From the NCBI RefSeq assembly GCF_900184245.1, contig NZ_FXXB01000006.1:372001-436000 (forward strand): a stretch of 64,000 bases of DNA, given 5' to 3'. The position numbers and the translations under genes are program-made. Source of the DNA: Brachybacterium massiliense. GTDB lineage: Bacteria > Actinomycetota > Actinomycetes > Actinomycetales > Dermabacteraceae. The notes below the pieces were generated by a model. That model saw only the letters and a program-made list of their open reading frames with translations, searched no databases and was not told where the DNA came from. Positions 42,202 through 55,059 of the stretch are shown in pieces (the stretch's first letter is position 1; each line of letters starts with the position of its first letter).

Positions 42202-42990
42202 TCAGGCGAGGAAGGGCAGCACGTGCTCGAGCACGTCCTGCGCAGGGGAGAGGGTGCCGCCGTGGTCGCGGCCCGGCAGCGGCACGAACTCGGCCGCGGG
42301 CATCAGCGCGGCCGCCCGACGTGACTCCTCGAAGCGGGGATGGTCCTCGGTGCCCGCCATCCACAGCGCCGGGATCTCACAGGCCTCGAGCACGTCGTCC
42401 GGCACGCCGGGCGTGGCATCGGTCGCGGCCAGCAGGGCCGCGATCGCCCGGTGATCGGCGGCGAGGAACGCGGTGCGGGTCGCCCGGGCCCGCCGCGCCG
42501 TGACCTCGGGGCCCAGGCCCTGCCCGGCGCAGAACGCCTCCATCCCCTCCTCGGCCACCGCCTCGATCACGCCCGGGAAGAACACGGAGTCGACCGCACC
42601 CCGCTGCGGAGCGGCCGAGCCGCCGAGGCACACCAGTCGATCGACCCGTTCGGGGTGCTTGAGCGCTGTGGTCAGCGCGACGCGCGCCCCGAGGGAGTAG
42701 CCGAGCAGGGACGCGGAGCCGATCCCCTCGGCATCGAGCACGGCGAGCAGATCCGCGGTGAAGGCCTGCTGGGTGTAGGCCGACGCCTCGTGCGGGGTGC
42801 CCGAACGCCCGTGCCCGCGCAGGTCCACCCGCACCACCGTGTGCTGCTCGCCCAGCGGTGCGAGATAGGCGAGCCCCCGCCAGATGGCGCGGGAGAGCAC
42901 CGAGCCGTGCAGCAGCACCAGCGGCGGACCCTCGCCCGAGACGTCGTAGCGCAGGTCGATGCCGTCGACAGGGGAGGGGATGACGGGCAC
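42202..42990 (-). CDS. Alpha/beta hydrolase
   Basis: Cytosolic hydrolase of 262 residues. The oxyanion-hole strand is PPLVLLHGSVLSRAIW, and the nucleophile elbow is LLGYSLGARVA with serine at about residue 97. The acid lies in LWMAGTEDHPRF, and the catalytic histidine in LPGRDHGGTLSP. Similar in plan to 3-oxoadipate enol-lactonase-like esterases. Substrate unknown. The GTG at 42990 follows GGAAGG. Convergent with the TSUP gene. Confidence 0.82.
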   Translation of the reverse strand: MPVIPSPVDGIDLRYDVSGEGPPLVLLHGSVLSRAIWRGLAYLAPLGEQHTVVRVDLRGHGRSGTPHEASAYTQQAFTADLLAVLDAEGIGSASLLGYSLGARVALTTALKHPERVDRLVCLGGSAAPQRGAVDSVFFPGVIEAVAEEGMEAFCAGQGLGPEVTARRARATRTAFLAADHRAIAALLAATDATPGVPDDVLEACEIPALWMAGTEDHPRFEESRRAAALMPAAEFVPLPGRDHGGTLSPAQDVLEHVLPFLA

Positions 42991-43100
42991 GGCGCACCTT
43001 CCGGAGCAGGGGACGAGTCGAGCGCGATGCAGCCGGTGGGGCGGTTCGTGCGCTCTCCCAGCGTACGTCGGCGGGCAGGCCGGCGAGGTGGTGGGACGAC

Positions 43101-43141
43101 GACGCCGGCCCGGCCCGCGGAGAGCGGGCAGGACCGGCGTC
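43101..43141 (-). terminator. Terminator hairpin of icd
   Basis: GACGCCGG (43101-43108) pairs with CCGGCGTC (43134-43141), and an inner CCCGC/GCGGG stem continues the hairpin. It lies 45 bases beyond the icd stop. Confidence 0.6.
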
Positions 43142-43186
43142 GGATAGTGGCAGCGCCGGCCGCTCCTCAGCGGAGCGGCAGCGGAC

Positions 43187-46751
<3,565 letters not shown>

Positions 46752-46829
46752 CGCGCCCCACCCTCCTCGCCCCGTCGGCATCTCACCGGGCTCGCGCCCT
46801 GGAGCGAACGTACCCGAGAGCGGCGCTGC

Positions 46830-47678
46830 TCACAGCACCAGCAACGTCAGCGCCATCACCGCCATGCCCGCGATGAGCGAGTAGATGACCGTGTGGTGCT
46901 CGCCGGTCTCCTCGGCCGCCGGCAGCAGCTCATCGAGGGAGACGAACACCATCACGCCCGCCACCCCGGCGAGGATCGCACCCATCCCGGCACCGCTCAG
47001 CAGCGGCGCCAGCAGCACGAAGCCGAGCACCGCGCCCACGGGCTCGGCGAGCCCAGTCATGGTGGCCAGCCAGAACGCCTTGGCCCGGGAACCGGTGGCC
47101 CGGCGCACCGGTACCGCGACCGCGAGACCCTCGGGGATGTTGTGCAGCGCGATCGCGGCGACCACCGGGATCGCCACCTCGGGCGCCTGCAGGGCGGCGA
47201 CGAAGGTCGCGAAGCCCTCCGGCACGTTGTGCAGGGCCAGGGCGATCGCGGTGACCGTGCCGGTGCGCATCAGCCGGGCCCGCAGCGCACGATCGGCGGC
47301 CTGCTCGTCCGGGGCGCGCAGCACGCCCTCGTCACCGCTCATCCGGCCGGAGAACTCGTGGGGGCTCACGGAGCTCGGGACCAGGCGGTCCAGCACCGCG
47401 ATCAGCGCGATGCCCACGAAGAAGGACAGCACCGCGAGCGCGGTGCCGTGACCGGTCACCTCGCCGCCGCCCGAGAGCACGTGGGCCCCCTCGGGAAGAA
47501 GCTCCACGAAGGAGACGAAGAGCATCACCCCGGCCGAGAGGCCCAGCCCGCCGGCCAGGAGCTTCGGGCTGGTTCCGCGTCCCATCACTCCGAGGGCGGC
47601 GCCGATGCTGGTGGCGCCGCCGGCGACGAGGGTGAGCAGGAACGCGATGAGCACGGAGGAGACACTAGTGCCTGTCAC
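46830..47678 (-). CDS. zupT: ZIP family metal transporter, ZupT-like
   Basis: Eight-helix membrane transporter of 282 residues for zinc and other divalent cations. The two metal-binding helices carry [18 protein letters not shown] and [18 protein letters not shown], the HN.PEG signatures of ZIP proteins. An acidic helix [15 protein letters not shown] and a matching [13 protein letters not shown] lie near the ends. A variable histidine-poor cytosolic loop is at residues about 100-135. The start is GTG at 47678. Divergent from hisD, with 79 bases between. No Zur-type site was recognised. Confidence 0.88.
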   Translation of the reverse strand: MTGTSVSSVLIAFLLTLVAGGATSIGAALGVMGRGTSPKLLAGGLGLSAGVMLFVSFVELLPEGAHVLSGGGEVTGHGTALAVLSFFVGIALIAVLDRLVPSSVSPHEFSGRMSGDEGVLRAPDEQAADRALRARLMRTGTVTAIALALHNVPEGFATFVAALQAPEVAIPVVAAIALHNIPEGLAVAVPVRRATGSRAKAFWLATMTGLAEPVGAVLGFVLLAPLLSGAGMGAILAGVAGVMVFVSLDELLPAAEETGEHHTVIYSLIAGMAVMALTLLVL

Positions 47679-47745
47679 GGGCGGACCCCCGGAAGGACGT
47701 CCTCGCGCGTCGTGGGCGGCTCGGAGGCGGGCGCCGCGACGCTCC

Positions 47746-47751
47746 TACACT
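47746..47751 (+). promoter_or_regulatory. -10 hexamer TACACT for leaderless hisD
   Basis: TACACT ends 6 bases before the hisD ATG at 47758. The intervening GGGGCC is not a spaced ribosome site. Confidence 0.5.
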
Positions 47752-47757
47752 GGGGCC

Positions 47758-49092
47758 ATGCCTGAGACCCCCTTCCTCTCCGTGATCGATCTGCGCGCGC
47801 GCCGTATGGGTGCAGCGGAGCTCACCGCGGCCCTGCCCCGTGCCGAGCTGGACGTCGAGTCCGCGGTCGCCGCCGTGCGTCCCGTCGTCGAGGACGTCGC
47901 GGCCCGCGGCGCGGAGGCGGTGCTCGATGCCTCGGAGCGCTTCGACGGGGTGCGGCCCGCGCATCTGCGCGTGCCCCGCGCTGAGCTGCAGCGCGCCCTG
48001 GCCGAGCTCGATCCGCAGATCCGTGCCGCGCTCGAGGAGTCCGCCGCGCGGGTGCGCGCCGTCGATGCGGCGCAGGCCAGGCCGGAGGAGACCGTGCAGG
48101 TGGTGCCCGGGGGCACCGTCACCCAGCGCTGGGTCCCCGTGCGCCGCGTGGGCCTGTACGTGCCCGGCGGCCGCGCCGTGCTGCCCAGCTCCGTGGTGAT
48201 GAACGTGATCCCCGCCCAGATCGCCGGGGTCGAGCAGATCGTGCTCGCCTCCCCGCCGCAGAAGGAGTTCGGCGGCCTCCCGCACCCCACCATCCTCGCC
48301 GCCTGCGAGCTGCTCGGGGTCACCGAGGTGATCGCCGCCGGCGGCGCCCAGGCGATCGCGCTGCTCGCCCACGGCGCGGAGGACCTCGGCGATGGCCGCG
48401 CCCTGCAGGGGGTGGATCTCGTGACCGGTCCCGGCAACGTCTACGTCGCGGCCGCCAAGCGGCTCGTGCGCGGGACCGTCGGGATCGACGCGGAGGCCGG
48501 CCCCACAGAGATCGCGATCCTGGCCGACGCCGCCGCCGACCCCGCGTTCGTCGCCGCGGACCTCATCTCCCAGGCCGAGCACGATCCGCTCGCCGCGAGC
48601 GTGCTGGTCACCGACTCCACCGCGCTCGTCGACGCGGTCGAGCACGAGCTGGCCGCCCAGGTCCCCGCAGCCCTGCACCGTGAGCGGATCGAGCAGGCGC
48701 TGCGCGGCGAGCAGAGCGGCGTGGTGCTGGTCGAGGACATCGCCCAGGGGCTCGCCGTGGTCGATGCCTACGGCGCCGAGCACCTCGAGATCCAGACGGC
48801 CGACGCCGCCGCCGTCGCGGCGCGCGTCACCAACGCTGGCGCCGTGTTCGTGGGCCCCCACAGCCCGGTGAGCCTCGGCGACTACGCCGCAGGCTCCAAT
48901 CACGTGCTGCCCACCGGCGGCACCTCCCGCTTCACCGGCGGCCTCGGCGTGCAGACGTTCCTGCGCGGCATCCACGTCGTCCACTACGACCGCGAGGCGC
49001 TCGACGGCGCCCGCACGGCGGCGACCACGCTCGCGCGCGCCGAGGGACTGCCCGCCCACGGCGCGGCGATCGACATCCGCTTCGCGCGCTGA
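47758..49092 (+). CDS. hisD: Histidinol dehydrogenase
   Basis: Zinc enzyme of 444 residues catalysing the last two NAD-dependent oxidations of histidine synthesis. Family motifs: [53 protein letters not shown], the signature [31 protein letters not shown] (metal ligand histidine), and EHLEIQT with the catalytic Glu-His. [15 protein letters not shown] completes the site. In most related genomes hisC follows directly. Here a strong terminator and a foreign-looking operon intervene before hisC 8.4 kb away. Confidence 0.95.
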   Translation: MPETPFLSVIDLRARRMGAAELTAALPRAELDVESAVAAVRPVVEDVAARGAEAVLDASERFDGVRPAHLRVPRAELQRALAELDPQIRAALEESAARVRAVDAAQARPEETVQVVPGGTVTQRWVPVRRVGLYVPGGRAVLPSSVVMNVIPAQIAGVEQIVLASPPQKEFGGLPHPTILAACELLGVTEVIAAGGAQAIALLAHGAEDLGDGRALQGVDLVTGPGNVYVAAAKRLVRGTVGIDAEAGPTEIAILADAAADPAFVAADLISQAEHDPLAASVLVTDSTALVDAVEHELAAQVPAALHRERIEQALRGEQSGVVLVEDIAQGLAVVDAYGAEHLEIQTADAAAVAARVTNAGAVFVGPHSPVSLGDYAAGSNHVLPTGGTSRFTGGLGVQTFLRGIHVVHYDREALDGARTAATTLARAEGLPAHGAAIDIRFAR

Positions 49093-49129
49093 GCCCGGGG
49101 GAGCGCCCGCGCTCCCCGGAGAACCCGCT

Positions 49130-49170
49130 GACAGAACGGACGGCCTGCTGAGCAGGCCGTCCGTTCTGTC
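49130..49170 (+). terminator. Strong terminator after hisD
   Basis: A perfect 19-pair stem, arms 49130-49148 and 49152-49170 (core GGACGGCCTGC / GCAGGCCGTCC), around the loop TGA, 37 bases after the hisD stop. The descending arm ends in TTCTGTC. Confidence 0.75.
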
Positions 49171-49290
49171 GTCCGGGCCGCTGCGCCGGAGCCGTGCACC
49201 GCGCCGGCGTCCCCGCCGGGCCCAGCGATAGCCGCCGACCCGCGCGGCGGGCATCCTCCGGATCTGCTCGAGGGGCTTGCGCCCACGGAA

Positions 49291-49304
49291 TGGAAGCGCT
49301 TACG
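49291..49304. promoter_or_regulatory. LacI-type operator 1 (TGGAAGCGCTTACG)
   Basis: Core AAGCGCTT at 49294-49301, a typical LacI-family half-symmetric operator with central CG. It is repeated in inverted orientation 27 bases downstream, centre to centre, upstream of the lacI-like gene. Confidence 0.75.
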
Positions 49305-49317
49305 ATCAACGCCCGGT

Positions 49318-49331
49318 TGTAAGCGCTTCCA
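49318..49331. promoter_or_regulatory. LacI-type operator 2 (TGTAAGCGCTTCCA)
   Basis: Core AAGCGCTT at 49321-49328. Its reverse complement matches operator 1 at 13 of 14 positions. It lies 58 bases before the regulator's ATG and is likely the autoregulatory site for the whole operon. Confidence 0.75.
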
Positions 49332-49389
49332 ACTTTGGTGGCGAGCTGCGGGCAGCCGCTGAGACGACTCGAGGACGAGGAGGACGGCC

Positions 49390-50421
49390 ATGGCATCGCA
49401 CGCGCAGCCCGCATCCGGGGCGACCATCTACGAGGTCGCCGCGCGCGCCGGTGTCTCGATCGCCACCGTCAGCCGCACCTTCGCGGACAACGGCAGCGTC
49501 GCCCCCCGCACCCGGGAGGCCGTGCTCGCCGCCGCCCAGGAGCTGCGCTATGCCCCCGCCGCTGCGGCCCGCGCCCTCGCCGTGCGCCGCAGCAAGGCGC
49601 TCGGCGTGGTGCTGCCCCACATCGCGGGCCCGTACTACTCGCAGCTGCTGGTCGGCTTCGAGCTCGCCGCCTCGCAGCTGGGGCTGTCCGTCGTGCTCGC
49701 CCTGGCCTCGCCCACCGACCACCGCGCCGCCGCGGTGCGCGATCTGGTGGGCCGGGTCGACGGGATCGCCTTCATGGCGCGCAGCGGCGCCGACGACGAC
49801 ACCGTGCGCCGGGTCGCCGCCACGCGCCCCACGGTCACCGTCGCCCGCCGCCGCCTCGACGAGGCCGACGCCTTCTTCGCCGAGAACCGCGAGTCCGCAC
49901 GCCACCTCACCGAGCACCTGCTGGCCCACGGGCACCGCCGGATCGGCTTCGTCGGCCGCGCCGAGAGCGGATCGGACATCGGCCGCAGGCACCGCGGCTG
50001 GCTCGAGGCGCTCGAGACGGCGGGCCTGGCCCCGGCGATGCAGCTCGCCGTGGACCCGGTCGAGGAGGCCGGGATCGCCGTCGCGGAGCAGCTGCTGGCC
50101 GATGGCGACATCCACCGGTTCGACGCCCTGGTCTGCGGCAACGACGAGCTCGCGATCGCGATCATCGCCCACCTCACCGCCGCGGGGGTCCGCGTGCCCG
50201 AGGACCTCGCCGTGACCGGCTGGGACGACACCCGCACCGCCCGCTACCTCACCCCGAGCCTCACCACCGTGCGCCAGGACGTCACCGCCCTCGGCGGGCT
50301 CGCCGCGCACCGCCTGGCCGCCCGTATCGACGGGCAGGGCGTCCAGGATCCCGTCACCGTCGCCTCGACGCTCGTGCCGCGCGCCTCATGCGGCTGCCCG
50401 TCACCCGAGGAGTCATCATGA
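49390..50421 (+). CDS. LacI family transcriptional regulator of the glycan operon
   Basis: DNA-binding repressor of 343 residues. The N-terminal helix-turn-helix is ATIYEVAARAGVSIATVSRT (residues 11-30), the hinge helix RYAPAAAARALAVRRS follows, and the sugar-binding periplasmic-protein fold occupies the rest (LGVVLPHIAGPYYSQLLVGF, GHRRIGFVGRAESGSDIGRR, LVCGNDELAIAIIAHLTAAG, LAVTGWDDTRTARYLTPSLT). Two matching operators lie upstream. Its stop overlaps the ABC binding-protein gene by four bases (ATGA), so regulator and transporter are coupled. The inducer is probably an oligosaccharide carried by the downstream ABC transporter. Confidence 0.9.
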   Translation: MASHAQPASGATIYEVAARAGVSIATVSRTFADNGSVAPRTREAVLAAAQELRYAPAAAARALAVRRSKALGVVLPHIAGPYYSQLLVGFELAASQLGLSVVLALASPTDHRAAAVRDLVGRVDGIAFMARSGADDDTVRRVAATRPTVTVARRRLDEADAFFAENRESARHLTEHLLAHGHRRIGFVGRAESGSDIGRRHRGWLEALETAGLAPAMQLAVDPVEEAGIAVAEQLLADGDIHRFDALVCGNDELAIAIIAHLTAAGVRVPEDLAVTGWDDTRTARYLTPSLTTVRQDVTALGGLAAHRLAARIDGQGVQDPVTVASTLVPRASCGCPSPEESS

Positions 50422-51710
50422 ACACCACCTTCCGGCCCACCCGCCGCACCGTCGTCGGACTCGGCGCCGCCGCCGCACTGGGCGTGCTCGCAGGATGCGG
50501 GCGCCCCGAGGAGGAGCAGGCAGGCGGCGACGCCCCCGCCGAGCCGATCGCCGAGGGCCCGGCCACCGGCTCCGTGACCGTCTGGGCGATGGGCGCCGAG
50601 GGCGAGGCCCTGCCCGAGCTGCTCGCCGGCTTCGAGGAGGAGAACCCCGACGTCACCGTCGAGGTCACGCCCCTGCCCTGGGACAGCGCGCACGACAAGT
50701 TCACCTCCTCGATCGCCGCCGGCACCGCGCCGGACGTCGCCCAGATCGGCTCGACCTGGATGGCCGAGTTCGTGAGCCTCGGCGCGCTCGAGGCCACCCC
50801 GGACTCGATCCCCACCGACGACTACTTCCCCGGCGCCCTCGAGTCCGTGACCGTGGACGAGACCGTCTACGGGGTCCCGTGGTACGTCGAGACCCGCCTG
50901 GTCTACTACCGCAAGGACATCGCCGAGTCCCTCGGCATCACCGAACCGCCCACGGACTGGGAGGGCCTGATCGAGATGGCCCGCACCATGCAGGGCGGGC
51001 CCGACGGGAAGTGGGGACTGGCCCTGCAGCCCGGCGGCACCGGCTCCTGGCAGACCGCGCTGCCGTTCTGCTGGTCCAACGGCGGGGACGTCGTCTCCGA
51101 GGACGGCTCCGAGTTCACCTTCGTCTCCCCGCAGAACGAGGAGGCGCTGGCCTACTACCAGTCCTTCTTCACCGAGGGCGTCTCGGACCCCGCCCCCGCG
51201 GAAGGCACCACCGAGCAGGACTTCGTCTCCGGGGCGGTGCCGATGTTCATCTCCGGTCCGTGGATGATGGCGGCCGTCGAGGGCGTGGGCGGCGAGGGCT
51301 TCGCCGAGAAGTACGGCGTGTTCGTGATGCCCGAGAAGGAGACCAGCGCGAGCTTCCTGGGCGGCGCGAACATCGGCGTCTTCACCGGCAGCGAGAACCG
51401 CGACGGGGCCTGGAAGCTGGTCGAGTACCTCTCCCGCCCCGAGGTGCAGGTCCAGTGGTTCTCCCTCGTCTCGGCGATGCCCGGCCTCCAGGCCGCCTGG
51501 GAGGACGAGACCGTCGTCTCGAACGAGAAGTTCGCGGCCTTCCACACCCAGCTGCAGACCGCCTTCGCGCCGCCCACCATCGCCACCTGGGAGCAGGTCG
51601 CCTCGAAGTTCGACGCCCAGATCGAACAGGTCTGCAAGCAGGATCTCGACCCCGCGACCGCCCTGGAGACCACGCAGTCCGAGCCGCAGGGCATCGGGAC
51701 CGGGGCCTGA
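50418..51710 (+). CDS. ABC transporter sugar-binding lipoprotein (SBP family 1)
   Basis: Extracellular lipoprotein of 430 residues. Basic N-terminus with a twin arginine (RPTRRTVVGLG), lipobox GVLAGC with Cys27, acidic linker, then the family 1 carbohydrate-binding fold: GSVTVWAMGAEGEALPELLA, PDVAQIGSTWMAEFVSLGAL, VYGVPWYVETRLVYYRKDIA, and MFISGPWMMAAVEG. It should capture an oligosaccharide, perhaps a beta-glucan fragment given the downstream hydrolases. ATG overlaps the regulator stop, and GAGGAG lies just upstream. Confidence 0.9.
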   Translation: MNTTFRPTRRTVVGLGAAAALGVLAGCGRPEEEQAGGDAPAEPIAEGPATGSVTVWAMGAEGEALPELLAGFEEENPDVTVEVTPLPWDSAHDKFTSSIAAGTAPDVAQIGSTWMAEFVSLGALEATPDSIPTDDYFPGALESVTVDETVYGVPWYVETRLVYYRKDIAESLGITEPPTDWEGLIEMARTMQGGPDGKWGLALQPGGTGSWQTALPFCWSNGGDVVSEDGSEFTFVSPQNEEALAYYQSFFTEGVSDPAPAEGTTEQDFVSGAVPMFISGPWMMAAVEGVGGEGFAEKYGVFVMPEKETSASFLGGANIGVFTGSENRDGAWKLVEYLSRPEVQVQWFSLVSAMPGLQAAWEDETVVSNEKFAAFHTQLQTAFAPPTIATWEQVASKFDAQIEQVCKQDLDPATALETTQSEPQGIGTGA

Positions 51711-51711
51711 G

Positions 51712-52665
51712 ATGTCGACCGCTCCGCTGACCTCCTCGGCCCCCGGGACGGATCCCGGGGCCGGGGAGGGCTCCCCGCGCCGGCGAGGTCGCCGCGCCGC
51801 CGCGGAGGCGCGCGCCGGGATCCTGCTGTCGCTGCCCTTCCTGCTGCTGTTCGGGGTGTTCATCGCCTGGCCCGTGCTGCAGTCGATGATCATGTCCTTC
51901 ACCGACATGCGCATCAGCGACATCCGCTCCCCGTTCGCGGTGGAGTTCGTGGGCCTGCAGAACTACATCACCGCCTTCGAGGACCCCGTCTTCCGTCGCG
52001 CCGCGCTGAACACCGCCGTGTTCGTGCTGGTCGGTGTGCCGCTGACGATCATCGCCGGGCTCGCGGCCGCGCTCGCCCTGAACCGGGGCGTGATGCGCCT
52101 GCGCGCCGTGTTCCGGATGGGCTTCTACACCCCCGTGGTCACCTCGATCGTGGCCGTCGCCGTGGTGTGGCGCTTCCTGCTGCGCCCCGACAACGGCCTG
52201 GTGAACACCGTGCTCGGCGGGGTGGGCATCGATGGCCCGAACTGGCTGGGCGATGAGCGCACCGCGCTGCTGTCGCTGATCGTGATGGCCGTCTGGCGCA
52301 ACTTCGGCACCTCGATGGTCATCTTCCTGGCCGGGCTGCAGGCCGTGGACCGTGGGCTGCACGAGGCAGCCGCGCTCGACGGCGCCACCGCCCGCCAGCG
52401 CTTCCGGCACGTCACCCTGCCCGCGATCCGCCCGACGATGCTGTTCGTGCTGGTCACCACCTCGATCGGGTACCTGCAGTTCTTCGAAGAGCCCTTCGTG
52501 ATGACCCAGGGCGGGCCGCTGAACGCCACCATCTCCGCCTCGATGTACACCTACAACCAGTTCGGCTTCGGCAACTACGGGGTCGCCGGCGCGATGGCCT
52601 ATCTGACCTTCGTGGTCATCGGCATCGTCACCCTCGCGCAGTTCCGCCTGATGAGGGAGAAGTGA
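51712..52665 (+). CDS. ABC sugar transporter permease, MalF-like
   Basis: Inner-membrane permease of 317 residues with six helices and a Pro/Gly-rich cytosolic N-terminus of about 35 residues. The EAA loop that contacts the ATPase is LHEAAALDGATARQRFRHVT followed by LPAIRPT. The start ATG follows the binding-protein stop by one base. It pairs with the next permease. No ATP-binding protein gene is present in the operon, so a shared MsmK-type ATPase encoded elsewhere is expected. Confidence 0.9.
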   Translation: MSTAPLTSSAPGTDPGAGEGSPRRRGRRAAAEARAGILLSLPFLLLFGVFIAWPVLQSMIMSFTDMRISDIRSPFAVEFVGLQNYITAFEDPVFRRAALNTAVFVLVGVPLTIIAGLAAALALNRGVMRLRAVFRMGFYTPVVTSIVAVAVVWRFLLRPDNGLVNTVLGGVGIDGPNWLGDERTALLSLIVMAVWRNFGTSMVIFLAGLQAVDRGLHEAAALDGATARQRFRHVTLPAIRPTMLFVLVTTSIGYLQFFEEPFVMTQGGPLNATISASMYTYNQFGFGNYGVAGAMAYLTFVVIGIVTLAQFRLMREK

Positions 52666-53483
52666 TGCTCGACCGTCGCCGTCCCGTCCTGACCTACATC
52701 GTCCTGACCGCCTTCCTGCTGCTGGTGATCACCCCATTCGTGTGGATGATCCTGGGCAGCGTGAAGACCCAGGGAGAGCTGCTGAGGGTGCCCCCGACCT
52801 GGCTCCCCGAAGAGCCCACCTGGGACAACTTCCGCCGCCTCTTCGACCGGCCCTTCGGCCGGTACTTCCAGAACTCCGCCGTGGTGGCGATCGCGGTCAC
52901 CGTCGGCAACCTGTTCTTCTCCTCGATGTTCGGGTACGCGCTCGCGCACCTGAACTTCCCCTTCAAGCGCGTGATGCTCCTGCTGGTGCTGGGCTGCCTG
53001 ATGATCCCGGGACTGGTCACTTTCATCCCCCAGTACGTGCTGGTGGTGAACCTGGGGCTGGCCAACACGATCCCCGCCCTGATCCTGCCGTTCCTGGTCC
53101 AGCCCTTCAGCGTGTTCCTGATGCGGCAGTTCTTCCTGGGCCTGCCGCGCGAGCTGCTCGAGGCGGGACGGATCGACGGGGTCGGCGAGATCGCGATCTT
53201 CTTCCGGATCTACCTGCCGCTGGCCGGGCCGGCCTTCGCCACGCTCGGCATCCTCACCTTCCTCGGCTCCTGGAACAACTTCCTGTGGCCCTTGGTCGTC
53301 TCCTCGAGCGAGTCGACCTACACCCTGCCGGTCGCCCTCGCCCTGATCTCGACCGGACAGAACCAGACGGACTACGGGCTGCTCCTGGCCGGAGCAACCC
53401 TCGTGGTCCTGCCGATCCTCGTCGTCTTCCTCTTCTTCCAGCGCTACTTCATCCAGGGCATCGCCACCACCGGCATCAAGTGA
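52665..53483 (+). CDS. ABC sugar transporter permease, MalG-like
   Basis: Permease of 272 residues with six helices. The EAA loop is LLEAGRIDGVGEIAIFFRIY followed by LPLAGPA, and LTFLGSWNNFLWPLVVSSSE with the final FFQRYFIQGIATTGIK is typical of the MalG/CUT1 group. The ATG at 52665 shares one base with the upstream stop (TGATG). A GTG one codon earlier is also possible. Confidence 0.9.
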   Translation: MLDRRRPVLTYIVLTAFLLLVITPFVWMILGSVKTQGELLRVPPTWLPEEPTWDNFRRLFDRPFGRYFQNSAVVAIAVTVGNLFFSSMFGYALAHLNFPFKRVMLLLVLGCLMIPGLVTFIPQYVLVVNLGLANTIPALILPFLVQPFSVFLMRQFFLGLPRELLEAGRIDGVGEIAIFFRIYLPLAGPAFATLGILTFLGSWNNFLWPLVVSSSESTYTLPVALALISTGQNQTDYGLLLAGATLVVLPILVVFLFFQRYFIQGIATTGIK

Positions 53484-53508
53484 TCTTCCACCGCCTCGAG
53501 GAGGCATC

Positions 53509-55059
53509 GTGCACACCGTCGACCGACGCACCCTGCTCACCGTCCCGCTGATCGGCGCCGGCGCGCTCACCGGCACCGCGGCCGCACCCCGCCGCGCCGG
53601 CGCGTTGTCGGCCGGCTCACCCGCGAGCCCCTCGCCCGCTGGTGGCGGCCAGGAAGCGCTGCTGCGCCGCTGGGCCGCGGACACCTGGCACTGCCTGGAC
53701 ACCATGACCGTGGCGTCGACCGGGCTGATCTCGGACAACATCGGCGCGGATCTCATCGGCCACTCCGGCCACACCTCGCCCACCAACATCGGCGGCTCCC
53801 TCTGGTCGGTGCTGATCGCACGGGAGCTCGGACTGCTCACCCCCGGTCATGCCCGCCGCCGCATCGCCCGCACCCTCGAGAGCCTCGAGCGGATGGAGAA
53901 GCACGAGCCCTCGGGCATGTACTTCAACTGGTACGACGAGAACGACGGCTCGGTGCTGCGCTCCTGGCCCGGCACCGGGGCGGAGGTGGTCCCCTTCGTC
54001 TCGAGCGTCGACATGGGCTGGCTCGGCGCCGCGCTGCACGTGGTCGCCCAGGCCGACCCCTCCCACCGCCGCCGCGCCCGCCGGCTCTTCGAGGCGATGC
54101 GCTGGGACGTGTTCTTCGACCGGGACGTCGAGGCCGAGCCCGGCCTGACCATCGGCGGCTTCTGGCCCGAGGACCCGCGCCGCGAGGGGACCGAGCTGCG
54201 CCCCCTGATGGGCGGGATCGAGGGGGAGGAGGTCTGGTACCACTCTGAGCACCACTACGACACCGCCGTCTCCGAGGCGCGCATGGTCACCTACCTGGGC
54301 ATCATGACCGGGCAGATCCCCGCGGCCGCCTACTTCGCGACCTACCGCACCTTCCCGCCGGAGTGGACCTGGCCCGAGATGGCGCCGGTGGGCGAGTGGG
54401 CCGAGCACGAGGGAGTGGCCGTCTTCGAGGGCGCCCACACCTACCGCGGCATGGAGATCGTGCCCGGCTGGGGCGGCTCCATGTTCGAGGAGCTGATGCC
54501 GGACCTGTTCGTGCCCGAAGCGGCATGGGGGCCGGAGAGCTGGGGGAGGAACCATCCCCTGCACGTGCGCGCCCAGCGCGAGCACGGCCTCGACGAGGCG
54601 GGCTACGGCTATTGGGGCTTCTCTCCCTCCTCGGACCCGCATGCCGAGTACCGCGAGTACGGTGTGGACGCCCTGGGCCTGAACCCCGAGGGCTACTTCT
54701 CCGACGCCGACGGCACCGACTGGCGACAGGGGGAACCCTTCCCGCAGGGGCTCGACGGGGTGATCACCCCGCATGCCGCCGCGCTCGCCCTGCAGTACGA
54801 GCCGGAGGAGGCCGCCGAGAACCTCTCCCGGATCGAGACCGAGCTGGGGGCCTACGGTCCCGGCGGCTTCCACGACGCGGTGGCCGTGGGCTCGGGAGCG
54901 ATCGCTCGGCGCCACCTGTCCCTGGACCAGTCGATGATCCTCGGCGCCCTGGGCAACGTGCTGCTCGGCGGCGTGCTGCACGAATGGTTCGCGACCGACG
55001 AGGTCACCGCCCGGCTGCGCCCCGTGATCGCGCAGGAGGTGTTCCGTGCCCACGGCTGA
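53509..55059 (+). CDS. Tat-exported glycoamylase-domain protein, GH144-like (putative beta-glucanase)
   Basis: Secreted protein of 516 residues. A Tat-type signal (VDRRTLLTVPLIGAGALTG) and Ser/Pro/Ala linker precede an all-helical (alpha/alpha)6-type domain: TGLISDNIGADLIGHSGHTS and PTNIGGSLWSVLIARELGLL at the start, YDENDGSVLRSWPG, SSVDMGWLGAALHVVAQ, then EIVPGWGGSMFEELMPDLF and GLDEAGYGYWGFSPSSDPHA, which match the glycoamylase Pfam family (PF10091) found in GH144 beta-1,2-glucanases. The conserved acid residues in EGAHTYRGMEIVP and GYGYWGFSP are candidates for catalysis. GTG at 53509 follows GAGGAGG. Co-transcribed with sugar ABC genes and a GH3 gene whose start lies inside its 3' end. Confidence 0.7.
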   Translation: MHTVDRRTLLTVPLIGAGALTGTAAAPRRAGALSAGSPASPSPAGGGQEALLRRWAADTWHCLDTMTVASTGLISDNIGADLIGHSGHTSPTNIGGSLWSVLIARELGLLTPGHARRRIARTLESLERMEKHEPSGMYFNWYDENDGSVLRSWPGTGAEVVPFVSSVDMGWLGAALHVVAQADPSHRRRARRLFEAMRWDVFFDRDVEAEPGLTIGGFWPEDPRREGTELRPLMGGIEGEEVWYHSEHHYDTAVSEARMVTYLGIMTGQIPAAAYFATYRTFPPEWTWPEMAPVGEWAEHEGVAVFEGAHTYRGMEIVPGWGGSMFEELMPDLFVPEAAWGPESWGRNHPLHVRAQREHGLDEAGYGYWGFSPSSDPHAEYREYGVDALGLNPEGYFSDADGTDWRQGEPFPQGLDGVITPHAAALALQYEPEEAAENLSRIETELGAYGPGGFHDAVAVGSGAIARRHLSLDQSMILGALGNVLLGGVLHEWFATDEVTARLRPVIAQEVFRAHG

